Assembly (NCBI GenBank): GCA_036396535.1 | Contig: DASWKR010000067.1 | Span: forward strand, 1 to 41,220 | Reading direction: 5' to 3' | Source of the DNA: Acidimicrobiia bacterium | GTDB lineage: Bacteria; Actinomycetota; Acidimicrobiia; Spongiisociales; UBA5794 | DNA: 41,220 nt | Shown here: positions 14,032 through 22,936 of the stretch, in pieces | Numbering within the stretch: position 1 is the first letter of the stretch | Layout of the letters: every line of letters begins with the position of its first letter | Notes under the pieces: generated by a model | What the model saw: the letters and a program-made list of their open reading frames with translations, nothing else | Database searches by the model: none | What the model was told of the DNA's origin: nothing | Made by a program: the position numbers and the translations under genes

Positions 14032-17000
14032 ATGCAGACGTTTCTCTTCACCGACATCGAGGGGAGTACCCGTCTTTGGGAGGAGCAACCTGACGAGATG
14101 GCTGCGGCCCTGTCGCGGCATGACGTGATCCTGGCCGAATCGATCCACGAGGCCAGCGGCGCCGTCCTGAAGACGACCGGGGACGGGACCATCGCCGTGT
14201 TCGACTCGGCCGGCGGCGCCCTGGCAGCCACCGTTCTTGCGCAGAAGGCGCTGAGCGCCGAGCCATGGCCGTCATCGCCGTTGCGGGTGCGGATGGGGGT
14301 CCACGCCGGGGAGACGGAGAACCGCGACGGCGACTACTTCGGACCGACTATGAATCGCACCGCGCGAATCATGGCCGCGGGCCATGGCGGACAGATACTG
14401 ATCTCGGCTGCCGTCGCCGAGCTCGCCGCAGGGCAACTGCCGTCCGGGGCGGACCTTCGGGACCTCGGCCTGCACCGCCTCAAGGACCTGACTCTGCCCG
14501 AGCACCTCTATCAGCTCCTTCACCCCGACATCGACAGCGACTTCCCGCCGCCCTTCACCCTCGACGCCCGGCCCCACAATCTCCCCCTGCAGACGACGGA
14601 GTTCCTGGGGCGGAGCAACGAGCTGACAGCGGTCCAAGCGCTGCTGGAGGCAACCGGCACCAGGCTGCTCACGCTGGCCGGTCCTGGTGGTGCCGGCAAG
14701 ACACGACTCGGTCTCCAGGTCGCCGCCGAGCAGGTCCACAGGTTCCGTGACGGAGTGTTCTTCGTAGACCTCTCCGCCGAGCGCGACTCGGGCGCCGCTT
14801 TCGAAGCGATCGTCCGCATCCTCAACCTCCCTGTTTCGGGAGCGGGAGACCCTCTCCAGGTTCTGAAGACCAGGCTGCGCGACCTCGAGATGTTGCTGGT
14901 CCTCGACAACTTCGAGCAGGTGACTTCCGCCGCCGAAGGCGTCGCCGAGCTGCTCCAGCACGCCCCGGCGTTGAAGGTCATCGTCACCAGCCGTGAGACA
15001 CTTCGGATTCGGGCCGAACGTGTCTTCCCCGTCCCGCCGCTCGCACTCCCTCACCCGAGGGATACTGCGTCTTCGATCGCCGAGTCTGAGTCCGTGCAGC
15101 TCTTCACGGAGAGGGCGCGTGCGGTGCGGTCTGGGTTCGCCGTCACCGACACCAACGCCTCGACCATCGCCGAGATCTGTCTCCGCCTGGACGGCCTCCC
15201 GCTGGCGATCGAGTTGGCGGCGGCGCGGCTGAACGTGTTCACGCCTGCCGAACTCCTGGGGCGCTTGCAGGATCGACTCGACGTCTTGGGAGCCGGAGGT
15301 CGTGACAGACCCGACCGGCAGCGCACACTGTGGGGGGCGATCGGGTGGAGCTACGACCTCCTCGATGAGGGCGAGGGTCGGCTCTTCGAACTCATGGCGG
15401 CCTTCTCGACGACCCGGCTGCCCGCTCTCGAAGATGTGTCGGCCGCCGCCCTCGGCATGACTCACGTCGTCGACTCCCTCGCATCCCTCGTCGACAAGAG
15501 CCTGGTCAAGAGCGACGAGGTCGGCGGCTCGCAGCGCTTCTCGATGTTGCAGATGATCAAGGAGTACGCCGCGATGCGTCTGGCGGAGTCTTCGGAGCGC
15601 GAGGAGGCGGTGCGCCGAGCCCACGCCCTCCACTTCTCCGGGTTCGCCGACGCTCTGCGGGAACGGCTGCGTGGGTCGGAGCGCGATGCCGCACTCGAAG
15701 ACCTCGAATCCGAGATCGGCAACCTGAGGACCGCCTGGCGATTCTGGGTCGAACGCCAAGACCTGGAACAGCTCTTCCACCTCATCGACGGGCTCTGGGC
15801 GCTCCACGAAGCCAAGGGCTGGTACCACGCCGCCATCGAGCTGGCGTCCGACACTCTCGGCGTGCTGGCGGCCGCCGAGCACCCTCTCGAGCACGCCGCA
15901 GAGGAGCTCACTCTCCGCACCAGTCTGGCGAGGGCGCTGATGGCGGTCCGCGGCTACGGCGTCGAGGTGGAGGCAGCCTTCAGACAGGTGCTCGAGATGT
16001 CGGAGACCTCCGGCAGCGCCGCGCAGCGCTTCGCCGTGCTTCGCGCCCTCGCCAGCTACTACGTGAACACCGCAGACTTCGGTCGGGCCGCCGAAACCGG
16101 AAGGCGGCTCCTCGAGTTGGGAGAGCTCGAGGACGACGAGTCGATTCGGCTCGAGGCGCACTACGTCCTCGGTGCCTCCATCTCCTTCATGGGCGACCTC
16201 GAGACGGGCCTGCCGCATCTCGACCGCGCCATCGAGTTGTACGACCCGCGCATCCACAGCTCGAACCGCTATCGCCTCGGCCCGAACACGGCAGTGGTGG
16301 CTCGGGTTGCCTCCGGTCTCCTGCTCTGGCAGTGCGGCGCCCTGGAGAGAGCGATGACCAGAGTGGCGGAGGCTCTCGACCTGGCGCGCCGGATCGACCA
16401 TCCGTACAGCATCGCCTACGCGCTCTACCACAACGCATTCCTCGCCCTCGATCGCGGTCGATTCGACGAGTGCCTGGAGAGGGTCCATGAGCTGGCGATC
16501 GTCGCCAACGAGAACGACTACGTCGTGTGGAGCACCCTCGCCACGGTGCTCGAAGGGGTATCGGCGACTGCGCTCGGCCGGGTCGAGGAAGGCCTGGCAA
16601 TGACCGAGGCCGCCATCGATCTCTACAAGGGACTGACGACGCCGCCGGTGTTCTGGCCGTTGATCCTCAGCTTGCGCGGCATGGTGCACGCCATGGCAGG
16701 CAAGCGCGGGCCGGCTCTCGCCTTCATCGATGAGGCCATCGGGACGGGACCTCCGGAAACGGTCATGTCGCCGGAGCTGTGGAACATCAAGGGTGACATC
16801 CTGAGAATGCTCCCCGAAGCCGACCTCGACGGCGCCGAAGAGGCATATCTGAGCTGCCTCAGAGAATCGAGGGCTCGGAGCCTGGATCTCAGCGCCCTCA
16901 GGGGGTCGATCAGGCTCGTCGGTCTTCGCCGGGAGACAGGTCGCACGCCGGACGGCAGCGATGAGCTGGCATCTCTGTACGCCTCCTTCTCGGAGGGGCT

Positions 17001-17043
17001 CTACGAGCGCGACCTCGTCGTCGCCCGGGACCTGTTGGGCTGA
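14032..17043 (+). CDS. Adenylate cyclase-AAA ATPase signalling protein (STAND-like)
   Basis: The 1003-residue protein starts with a class III cyclase domain: FLFTDIEGSTRLWEE carries the first metal Asp and LKTTGDG the Lys and second metal Asp. GDYFGPTMNRTARIM carries the purine-selecting Asp and the catalytic Asn and Arg, so it may be active. An NB-ARC-like ATPase follows, with Walker A GPGGAGKT near residue 217 and Walker B LLVLDNFE near residue 287. TSRETLRIRAERVF and LDGLPLAIELAAARL belong to the same module. About 450 C-terminal residues form TPR-like helical repeats. This is the architecture of mycobacterial Rv0386/Rv1358-type proteins, but no LuxR helix-turn-helix is present; the chain ends RDLLG. 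The leaderless TATATT box selects the start. Confidence 0.9.
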   Translation: MQTFLFTDIEGSTRLWEEQPDEMAAALSRHDVILAESIHEASGAVLKTTGDGTIAVFDSAGGALAATVLAQKALSAEPWPSSPLRVRMGVHAGETENRDGDYFGPTMNRTARIMAAGHGGQILISAAVAELAAGQLPSGADLRDLGLHRLKDLTLPEHLYQLLHPDIDSDFPPPFTLDARPHNLPLQTTEFLGRSNELTAVQALLEATGTRLLTLAGPGGAGKTRLGLQVAAEQVHRFRDGVFFVDLSAERDSGAAFEAIVRILNLPVSGAGDPLQVLKTRLRDLEMLLVLDNFEQVTSAAEGVAELLQHAPALKVIVTSRETLRIRAERVFPVPPLALPHPRDTASSIAESESVQLFTERARAVRSGFAVTDTNASTIAEICLRLDGLPLAIELAAARLNVFTPAELLGRLQDRLDVLGAGGRDRPDRQRTLWGAIGWSYDLLDEGEGRLFELMAAFSTTRLPALEDVSAAALGMTHVVDSLASLVDKSLVKSDEVGGSQRFSMLQMIKEYAAMRLAESSEREEAVRRAHALHFSGFADALRERLRGSERDAALEDLESEIGNLRTAWRFWVERQDLEQLFHLIDGLWALHEAKGWYHAAIELASDTLGVLAAAEHPLEHAAEELTLRTSLARALMAVRGYGVEVEAAFRQVLEMSETSGSAAQRFAVLRALASYYVNTADFGRAAETGRRLLELGELEDDESIRLEAHYVLGASISFMGDLETGLPHLDRAIELYDPRIHSSNRYRLGPNTAVVARVASGLLLWQCGALERAMTRVAEALDLARRIDHPYSIAYALYHNAFLALDRGRFDECLERVHELAIVANENDYVVWSTLATVLEGVSATALGRVEEGLAMTEAAIDLYKGLTTPPVFWPLILSLRGMVHAMAGKRGPALAFIDEAIGTGPPETVMSPELWNIKGDILRMLPEADLDGAEEAYLSCLRESRARSLDLSALRGSIRLVGLRRETGRTPDGSDELASLYASFSEGLYERDLVVARDLLG

Positions 17044-17076
17044 AGCTCGACAGGTCGAGAGCCTCAGGCAGCTCCC

Positions 17077-18198
17077 TCATGCTTCGACGGCTGCCGACAG
17101 CTCCGGTGGGAGCGGGGGAGCGGTGCCGCGCCACGAGCGGTTGCGGCGCCAGTACATGTAGGCGAACGCCCCGAAGAGGATCGGCAGCACATACGTGAGC
17201 GCCCGGAACAGCAGCACCGCGGCGACGACCGTTGCCGAGTCGCCTCCCGCTCTGGTGAGCCCGGCGATGAGAGCCAACTCGATCACGCCGACTCCGCCCG
17301 GCGTGAGCGGGATCGCCGTGAGGAGACGGGCAAATGCGAAGATCGCCAGTACCTGCGCCCACCCGACCTCCGCGTCGGACACCCCCATGACACGCAAGGC
17401 CGTCACGAGAACGGCGTAGAGGGCGGCGTGGCTGGCGATCGTCGACACCGTGAGCGACACCCACCGCAGCCGGACGAGGCCGACGACCCGGTTGCGGAAC
17501 TTGACGACGGCGCGGTCCCATCCGGTGACCGGGCCGCGCCCGAACGCCCGGAGGAGGGAGGACGCCCAGCGGCCCGCCCCGGTGCCGACCTTGGCGGCGA
17601 AGGCCTCGTTGCGCAAGATCAAGGCGAACACGACGATCGCACCGACGAGCCCGGCGAGCCCGGCGAGGGCGGCGAGCAGCTTCCCCCCGCCCGGCTGACC
17701 GTGGAGGGCGAGGATGGCAAGGGCAAGGATCGGTGTCCCGAGCTTGACGAAGTTGTTCCAGATGCCGGTGATGACGATCGAGACCGTCGCCCGCGATCGC
17801 GAGAAACCCCACGAAGACAGGATCGAGTACGTGAGCCCGAGGGCGATCCCTCCGCCTGCCGGCACCGAGTTGGCGATGGCCGTCGTCGATTGCGTGAGCA
17901 CCGAGGCCTGGACGAAGCCGAGCCCGGGAGTCGCGATGACGAGCACCACCCAGTAGCTGAGGAGGTTGACGACCGTGATCAGCGCCAGGAAGGCGTTCTC
18001 GCGCCAGGTGAGCGTCCGCACGGCGGCCCACACCTCGGAGACGTCGGCCACCTGCTTGAAGACGTACCAGAAGATCGCGACGAGAACTACGAGCGACACG
18101 GCGACCTGGATCAGCTTCCTCACAAGCGACGAACTGCGCTCAGGCGCGGCCGGCAGGTCGTCGAGCGGGACGGTGGCGTCGGTGTTCATCGAGCCCAT
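17077..18198 (-). CDS. Flippase-like/lysylphosphatidylglycerol synthetase TM-region family protein
   Basis: The 373-residue integral membrane protein has about eight hydrophobic segments, beginning at LIQVAVSLVVLVAIFWYVF. It contains the family signatures SVPAGGGIALGLTY and, near the C-terminus, FARLLTAIPLTPGGVGVIEL, the PGGxGxxE motif of the UPF0104/AglD/MprF transmembrane domain. The MprF synthetase domain is absent. Related proteins flip or transfer lipids; the substrate is unknown. The start at 18198 is fixed by TAGCCT seven bases upstream. It converges with the cyclase-ATPase gene, with only 33 bases between the stop codons. Confidence 0.85.
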   Translation of the reverse strand: MGSMNTDATVPLDDLPAAPERSSSLVRKLIQVAVSLVVLVAIFWYVFKQVADVSEVWAAVRTLTWRENAFLALITVVNLLSYWVVLVIATPGLGFVQASVLTQSTTAIANSVPAGGGIALGLTYSILSSWGFSRSRATVSIVITGIWNNFVKLGTPILALAILALHGQPGGGKLLAALAGLAGLVGAIVVFALILRNEAFAAKVGTGAGRWASSLLRAFGRGPVTGWDRAVVKFRNRVVGLVRLRWVSLTVSTIASHAALYAVLVTALRVMGVSDAEVGWAQVLAIFAFARLLTAIPLTPGGVGVIELALIAGLTRAGGDSATVVAAVLLFRALTYVLPILFGAFAYMYWRRNRSWRGTAPPLPPELSAAVEA

Positions 18199-18205
18199 CG
18201 GCGGC

Positions 18206-18211
18206 AGGCTA
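18206..18211 (-). promoter_or_regulatory. -10 box TAGCCT, flippase-like gene
   Basis: On the minus strand TAGCCT ends seven bases before the ATG at 18198, the same arrangement as at 13474. Confidence 0.5.
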
Positions 18212-18361
18212 CGCCGAAACGCCGCCCGCCGTTCCATCGCACATCGCAGTGCCCACCTACACTCCACGCACCTGGGACGAGGGCTCCGCAGCGAGGAGTC
18301 GATGCCGATCCTTCGGTCTTCCGTCCTCGAGATGAAGTGTCTACCGGCCCGGTGGGTGAAC

Positions 18362-18634
18362 ATGTCCGGCGAGCATCCACGGCGTCCGTCGCCTCTGGCG
18401 TACACCGCCGGGGCCCTGATCGGCGCGGCGATCGGCTACGCCGTTCCCGTGCTCGTCGCCTTCGTCGTGGTGCGCCTCGGGAATGCTCTCGGTTGGTTCG
18501 CGGAGGGGAGCTTCACGGACCTCGGCATCGCTGCCATCGCCCTCGTCTTCGTCGGGCCGCTGTGCGCCGGCGTCGGGGGAGTCCTCGGCGCCGTCGTCGC
18601 CAAGCGCCGGGCCGCCGGTGCGGCGCCGGGATGA
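18362..18634 (+). CDS. Small two-TM membrane protein
   Basis: The 90-residue product has a short polar N-terminus and two hydrophobic segments (AYTAGALIGAAIGYAVPVLV and LGIAAIALVFVGPLCAGVGG). A basic C-terminus (AKRRAAGAAPG) follows. I do not recognise a family. It is divergent from the flippase-like gene; GGTGGG a few bases before the ATG may serve as ribosome site. An upstream ATG at 18302 in the same frame would add 20 residues. Strong GC at third positions and the clean hydrophobic pattern make it a likely real gene. Confidence 0.55.
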   Translation: MSGEHPRRPSPLAYTAGALIGAAIGYAVPVLVAFVVVRLGNALGWFAEGSFTDLGIAAIALVFVGPLCAGVGGVLGAVVAKRRAAGAAPG

Positions 18635-18753
18635 GCCCCCCCTCTAGCGTCGATCGGCACGCTGAAGTGCTGTTCCCACCCATGGTCACCGAGGACTACG
18701 GTTGGTGACCGAGGGCGCGAAAGGCCGCGTCCCCAAGAGAAAGGGACGCGCAT

Positions 18754-19548
18754 ATGGCCAGAAGGCTGGCAACACTCGTCGCGGCGGTAGCCGTGGCTCT
18801 CACGGCATCGGTGGCTCCAGCCGGGGCGATCACGAACGGCACAGTGGACACGGACAACGACTATCCCTATGTCGGGATGGTCACCGATTTTGCCTTCCTG
18901 TGCTCAGGAGCGGCCATATCGCCGACCATCTACGTGACGGCGGCGCACTGCTTCGACGATCCAGTGAACCCGACGCACGATCCGGTACCGGTGGCAGTGA
19001 CGTTCAGTGTCGACGCGCTCACCGCACTGTTCGTCACCGGCGACTTCGTCACAGGCACGTGGCATCCGGATCCGCAGTGGTGCACGGCATGCGGACCGGG
19101 ACTCCCGGGATTCGACACGCACGACGTCGCCGTGGTCGTGCTCGATGAGCCGGTCGACCTGCCCCGCTATGCGAACTTGCCGGACGAGGGGCTGGCAGAT
19201 GGGCTCGCCAATCATGCGGCCGTGACCAATGTCGGCTACGGGGTGAACGACTTCAACAGGGGAGGCGGCCCACCGGGCGCCGTCTTCGACGGGCTGCGGC
19301 GCATCGCCCCCGCCGAGGTGGTGGCGAGCAACCACGTCCACTCGGCGGAGTACCTCAAGTTCACGCTCAACGGCTCGCAGGGCAAGGGCGGAACCTGCTT
19401 CGGCGACTCGGGGGGACCGAACCTTCTCGGCAACTCGGACACGATCCTCTCGGTCAACTCGTACGTGACGAACGGGAACTGCGCCGGCGTCGGGTATTCG
19501 AACCGCATCGATGTCGGGTACGCGTTGGACTTCATCAACTCGTTCTGA
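18754..19548 (+). CDS. Secreted S1-family (chymotrypsin-fold) serine protease
   Basis: The 264-residue precursor has a signal peptide ending APAGA at residue 25. The triad is complete: His65 in TAAHC, Asp124 in HDVAVVVL and Ser219 in GDSGGP. Signal peptidase cleavage would expose Ile26 (ITNGT), the equivalent of chymotrypsin Ile16, so no separate propeptide seems needed. The specificity residue six positions before Ser219 is Gly213, not Asp, so trypsin-like cleavage is unlikely. Cys pairs (50/66 and 110/113) suggest disulphides. It is probably an extracellular protease; the gene stands alone and ends at a strong hairpin. Confidence 0.9.
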   Translation: MARRLATLVAAVAVALTASVAPAGAITNGTVDTDNDYPYVGMVTDFAFLCSGAAISPTIYVTAAHCFDDPVNPTHDPVPVAVTFSVDALTALFVTGDFVTGTWHPDPQWCTACGPGLPGFDTHDVAVVVLDEPVDLPRYANLPDEGLADGLANHAAVTNVGYGVNDFNRGGGPPGAVFDGLRRIAPAEVVASNHVHSAEYLKFTLNGSQGKGGTCFGDSGGPNLLGNSDTILSVNSYVTNGNCAGVGYSNRIDVGYALDFINSF

Positions 19549-19565
19549 CCACGGTGGGGAAGCGA

Positions 19566-19596
19566 GCGGGGAGCCCCCGACGGCGGGGCTCCCCGC
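19566..19596. terminator. Bidirectional hairpin terminator
   Basis: GCGGGGAGCCCC (19566-19577) pairs over 12 bases with GGGGCTCCCCGC (19585-19596) around a 7-base loop. It lies between two convergent genes, 18 bases after the protease stop and just beyond the LLM gene end, so it can serve both. Confidence 0.75.
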
Positions 19597-19603
19597 CTCG
19601 CAC

Positions 19604-20500
19604 TCACGCGATGGCGGCGCGCACGTCGGCAAGCCGCTCGTAGGAACCCATCACCGCCTCGTGGTCGTCGGCGATGTGCCGGACGAGCACGTCTGTGTAG
19701 CCGACGTCGCCGAAAGCGCCGAGCCGCGTGGCCACCTCGTCTGTCGTGCCGTGCACCAGGACGGCTGGATCCATGCCGCGGTACCCGCGGCGGACGGCCT
19801 CGTCCACGACCGAGCGCCCCTGCTGGGACGTCGCCGCGACGTGGATGTCCCTCCTGAGCGCCACGACGCCAGGGTCCGAGCGGTGATGCTCGCAGCGCTC
19901 CAGGTAGAGGGCCGCCAACCCGGCGGCTTCTTCCTCGCCGAGCTCCGGGCCGGCGATCCAGCCGTCGCCGAGCCGGGCGGCTCGGTCGATCGCCGCCGGG
20001 GAGTGCCCGCCTATCCACACCGTCACGGGCGACTCGGGTGCCCGGCCGATGGATGCAGACGAGATTCCCAGCGTCTCCGAGCTCACCGTCTCGCCCCGCA
20101 GGAGCGCCTGGATGACCGGGAGGGCAGCCTCGAACACCCTGCCCCGAGTCGCCGGCCTGGCACCCATGGCGCCGAACTGGTCTTCGCCGTCACCGACCGC
20201 ACATTGCATGACGAATGGTCCCGGAGCGATCGCAGCGAGTGTGCTCACCTGCTCGGCGACGAGCACGGGGTTCCACAGGGGGAGGAGGTAGAGCGCCCCT
20301 GCCGGTCGATCGTGCCACTCGGCGAGCATGCGTCCCAGGATCGGCGAGTTCTGGAGATAACCGGTGGCGCGGGAGTGGTGGTCGCCGACGAAGAGCGAGT
20401 CGAGGCCGGCGAGGCGCGCTGCTCGCGCCCGGGCGATCATCGAGCGCGCTCCGGCCCGTGCGTCGCCGAACGAGCTCCTCACGGACACGCCGAGGCGCAC
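19604..20500 (-). CDS. LLM-class flavin/F420-dependent oxidoreductase
   Basis: The 298-residue luciferase-like protein includes ARAARLAGLDSLFVGDHHSR near the N-terminus, LLPLWNPVLVAEQVSTLAAI, and GPFVMQCAVGDGEDQFGAMG. SPVTVWIGGHSPAAIDRAAR and LGDGWIAGPEL follow. It is similar in class to the gene at 9035 but clearly a different subfamily. It is the last gene of a minus-strand cluster with the VOC and MDMPI-like genes (gap 19 bases from the VOC stop), pointing to a shared small-molecule pathway. The start is a GTG. Confidence 0.86.
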   Translation of the reverse strand: MRLGVSVRSSFGDARAGARSMIARARAARLAGLDSLFVGDHHSRATGYLQNSPILGRMLAEWHDRPAGALYLLPLWNPVLVAEQVSTLAAIAPGPFVMQCAVGDGEDQFGAMGARPATRGRVFEAALPVIQALLRGETVSSETLGISSASIGRAPESPVTVWIGGHSPAAIDRAARLGDGWIAGPELGEEEAAGLAALYLERCEHHRSDPGVVALRRDIHVAATSQQGRSVVDEAVRRGYRGMDPAVLVHGTTDEVATRLGAFGDVGYTDVLVRHIADDHEAVMGSYERLADVRAAIA

Positions 20501-20519
20501 GCTCAGCCTGTCGCGAGCG

Positions 20520-21029
20520 TCATTCGCGCCAGCTCATGAGCTTGGTCCCGTACATCTCGCCGAGCGGGTCGGCGATCAGCTCGAGCCGCACTCCGTCCGG
20601 ATCGCGGAAGTAGAGGGACACCTCGCTGTGGATGGCGTATTCGATCCCGGCCTCATCGAGCTTGGCGTGCAGACGATGCCAGGTCTCCGGCTCGACCGAT
20701 ATGGCGACATGGTGCAGCCCCCCGAGAACCTCGGCGTATTCGCCGAGATCGAGCCCCGGGAAGTCGAAGAACGCCAGCGTGTTGCCGTTGCCCAGGTCGA
20801 AGAAGAAGTGATTCGAGCCCTGGTAGTCGCGATTCTCGAAGATCTCGAGGAGCGGGAACTCGAGCACGCCCTGGTAGAACCGGATCGTCCGCTCGACGTC
20901 CGACGACAAGAGAGCGACGTGGTGGACGCCGCGCGCCGTCGACCGGGGCCGCTCGGCTTCGTCTTCGAGGTACTCGTCGACGAGGCGCCGCCGTTCGGCG
21001 GCAATGGCGTCGAGGTCGATGCCCGCCAT
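20520..21029 (-). CDS. VOC family (glyoxalase/dioxygenase-fold) protein
   Basis: The 169-residue protein has an N-terminal helix (AAERRRLVDEYLEDEAE) before two paired beta-alpha-beta modules. Probable metal ligands are His37 (GVHHVALL), His107 (GLHHVAISV) and Glu150 (RLELIAD), a classical VOC set. FYQGVLEFPLLEIFENRDYQ and the FRDPDGVRLEL strand are typical. The reaction is not identifiable; candidates include isomerase, lyase or dioxygenase. It is two bases downstream of the MDMPI-like gene, so cotranscribed. Confidence 0.86.
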   Translation of the reverse strand: MAGIDLDAIAAERRRLVDEYLEDEAERPRSTARGVHHVALLSSDVERTIRFYQGVLEFPLLEIFENRDYQGSNHFFFDLGNGNTLAFFDFPGLDLGEYAEVLGGLHHVAISVEPETWHRLHAKLDEAGIEYAIHSEVSLYFRDPDGVRLELIADPLGEMYGTKLMSWRE

Positions 21030-21031
21030 CG

Positions 21032-21844
21032 TCAGATCCTGAAGAAGCTGTTGAGGAACCTCTCGGCGAGCGCAGCATCGCCCCGCACGGTCCCACCGTT
21101 CATCCGCCCGTACGAAGTGAGGACGAGGGTGGCCGGATCGAACTCGATGATGGCAGGCAGGGAGTCGATGTCCCCGGGCTCGACGGTGAGCCCGCCCGGA
21201 GCGACGGAGAGGACGTAGTCGCCCCCATTGCGTCCCGAGACCCTGATGCCGAGCTGGTAAGGCTCCGTCGTCTCGGGTATCTCATGCGTCGATTGCCACA
21301 GGATGAAGGCGAGCGGCACGAGGAGGTCGGCGGTGTCGCCGTCGAGTGCATGCCCCCTGCCCGAGCCTTCCCGGATGTCCCAGCTGTGGACCCCGTAGTC
21401 GACGAGCTGAAACAGTGGGTAGAAAGATGCCGGGAGCGGGCCCATGTACTTGTGCGGGACGATGAGACCCGACCATTCCTCGTCGCCCAGCTCGTCGACG
21501 ATGCGCCGGAACTTCGAGAGGTCGTCCCCGAGCCGGTCGACCATGTCGCGGCGCGAGTGGCTGCGAAACCCCTGGGCGCCCTTGTCGATGTAGCTCGCCA
21601 TGTTGCGGACACCGAGATTCTCCGGGGGCTCGCCGACACCTCTGGCGGCGTCGAAAGAGACGAAGTAGCCCTCGGTCGTGTCGACGATGTGCCCGAATAC
21701 GTCGCGGACCTTCCAATGGCCGGCACCGGTCGGTGAGTCCCAGGTGGCGTCGTCCGCCAGCCGCATCATGCCGGCGGCCTCCCTGTCCCACGCCGTCAGC
21801 AGGTTCGTTCGAGAAGCCGAATCCATGAAGTGCCAGTCGCTCAT
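21032..21844 (-). CDS. Maleylpyruvate isomerase/DinB-fold protein with SCP2-like tail
   Basis: The 270-residue protein begins with a DinB/MDMPI four-helix domain, with W44 and H52 in GHWKVRDVFGHIVDTTEGYF and a later VDYGVHSWDIREG holding a second His. The C-terminal 90 residues (QLGIRVSGRNGGDYVLSVAP, FDPATLVLTSYGRMNGG) resemble an SCP2-like lipid-binding domain. In actinobacteria such proteins are mycothiol-dependent enzymes or their relatives. GGAGGT four bases before the ATG is a good ribosome site. It leads the three-gene minus-strand cluster with the VOC and LLM genes. Confidence 0.84.
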   Translation of the reverse strand: MSDWHFMDSASRTNLLTAWDREAAGMMRLADDATWDSPTGAGHWKVRDVFGHIVDTTEGYFVSFDAARGVGEPPENLGVRNMASYIDKGAQGFRSHSRRDMVDRLGDDLSKFRRIVDELGDEEWSGLIVPHKYMGPLPASFYPLFQLVDYGVHSWDIREGSGRGHALDGDTADLLVPLAFILWQSTHEIPETTEPYQLGIRVSGRNGGDYVLSVAPGGLTVEPGDIDSLPAIIEFDPATLVLTSYGRMNGGTVRGDAALAERFLNSFFRI

Positions 21845-21935
21845 CGTGACCTCCGCTTTCGAGATGAGCCGCGGCCTGGGCCGTCGCTGCGACCAACACT
21901 ATCTAACCGCGCGGTCAGCTGCCGGTGTGACCGCC

Positions 21936-22886
21936 TCAGCGGTGCAGCCACGCCAAGTCTGTGTTGCCACCGCTGATGATGACCCCGACACGTTCGCCCC
22001 GAATGGCGTCTCCCATGGCTCTAAGGGCGGCGAGGGCGGTCGCTCCCGACGGCTCGACGACGAGCTTCATCCGCTCGAGATGGAAGCGGGCCGCCTCGAC
22101 GATCGCTTCCTCCGTCACGGTGACGATGGTGGCGTTCGCCGCCAGGAGGATGTCGAAGGTGAGCTCCCCGATCCCGGTGAGCAACCCGTCCGCCAGGGTC
22201 TCCGGATCGGGGACCATCGGCTGGCGAACACCGCTCTCGAGCGAGCGGTGAGCGTCATCGACTGCGAGCGGCTCGGCGCCGATGACGCGGGCCCCGCTGC
22301 CGGAGCCGCTTGCGGCGACGGCGGTGCCCGAAAGCAGGCCCCCGCCGCCGATCGGGGCGACGATCAGGTCCAGGTCCGAGACCTCCTCGATGAGCTCGAG
22401 TGCCGCCGTACCCTGCCCGGCGATGACGTCCTTGTGATCGAACGGTGGGATCAGGGTGCCGCCTCGCTCGGCGAGCACCGCTTCGGCGGCGTCGTGCCGC
22501 TCATGGTGCCCGGTGACGACCACGTCGGCGCCGTATCCCTCGATGGCCCTTCGCTTCAGGGCAGAGGCGTTCTCCGGCATCACCACGGTGCACGGGACGC
22601 CCCGGATGGCGGCGGCGTAGGCCATCGCCTGCCCGTGGTTGCCGGAAGAGTGGGTGACCACCCCGCCGGCCGCCAGTTCGGCATCGAGCGCCATCACGGC
22701 ATTGACCGCTCCGCGCGCCTTGAACGCCCCGACCTTCTGGAGGTTCTCGCATTTGAAGAACAACGAGGCGCCGAGCTCTTCGTTGATCGTCCTGTTGGTC
22801 ACGACGGGGGTCCGGTGCACGTGGGGGCGGATGCGGTCGGCCGCATCGAGCACGTCACCGTACGAGACATGAGGGAGTGTGGTCAC
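21936..22886 (-). CDS. PLP-dependent threonine/serine dehydratase
   Basis: The 316-residue protein is a fold-type II PLP enzyme. The Schiff-base Lys56 lies in VGAFKARGA, the substrate loop is SSGNHGQA, and the phosphate-binding glycine loop is APIGGGGLLSG. SGGNTDL lies near the C-terminus. There is no ACT regulatory domain, so it fits catabolic threonine/serine dehydratases or serine racemase relatives rather than the feedback-controlled biosynthetic form. The GTG at 22886 was chosen because TACACT lies seven bases upstream. Confidence 0.9.
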   Translation of the reverse strand: MTTLPHVSYGDVLDAADRIRPHVHRTPVVTNRTINEELGASLFFKCENLQKVGAFKARGAVNAVMALDAELAAGGVVTHSSGNHGQAMAYAAAIRGVPCTVVMPENASALKRRAIEGYGADVVVTGHHERHDAAEAVLAERGGTLIPPFDHKDVIAGQGTAALELIEEVSDLDLIVAPIGGGGLLSGTAVAASGSGSGARVIGAEPLAVDDAHRSLESGVRQPMVPDPETLADGLLTGIGELTFDILLAANATIVTVTEEAIVEAARFHLERMKLVVEPSGATALAALRAMGDAIRGERVGVIISGGNTDLAWLHR

Positions 22887-22893
22887 GACGCCG

Positions 22894-22899
22894 AGTGTA
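22894..22899 (-). promoter_or_regulatory. -10 box TACACT, dehydratase gene
   Basis: On the minus strand TACACT ends seven bases before the GTG at 22886. It is back to back with the Nudix promoter 25 bases away. Confidence 0.45.
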
Positions 22900-22924
22900 C
22901 GAACCGCCGCAGGCCGTGCGGCGC

Positions 22925-22930
22925 TATGTT
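22925..22930 (+). promoter_or_regulatory. -10 box TATGTT, Nudix gene
   Basis: TATGTT ends six bases before the ATG at 22937, leaderless spacing. The two start codons of the divergent pair are only 50 bases apart. Confidence 0.45.
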
Positions 22931-22936
22931 CGGCGG

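Noticed and set aside
14272-16689. Very long open frame antisense to the cyclase-ATPase gene
   Set aside because: It is a GC-rich codon-bias shadow: the sense strand has clear domains and catalytic motifs, while the antisense translation has none.
17046-17059. Terminator between cyclase-ATPase and flippase-like genes
   Set aside because: CTCGAC/GTCGAG leaves only a 2-base loop and a short stem; too weak to call.
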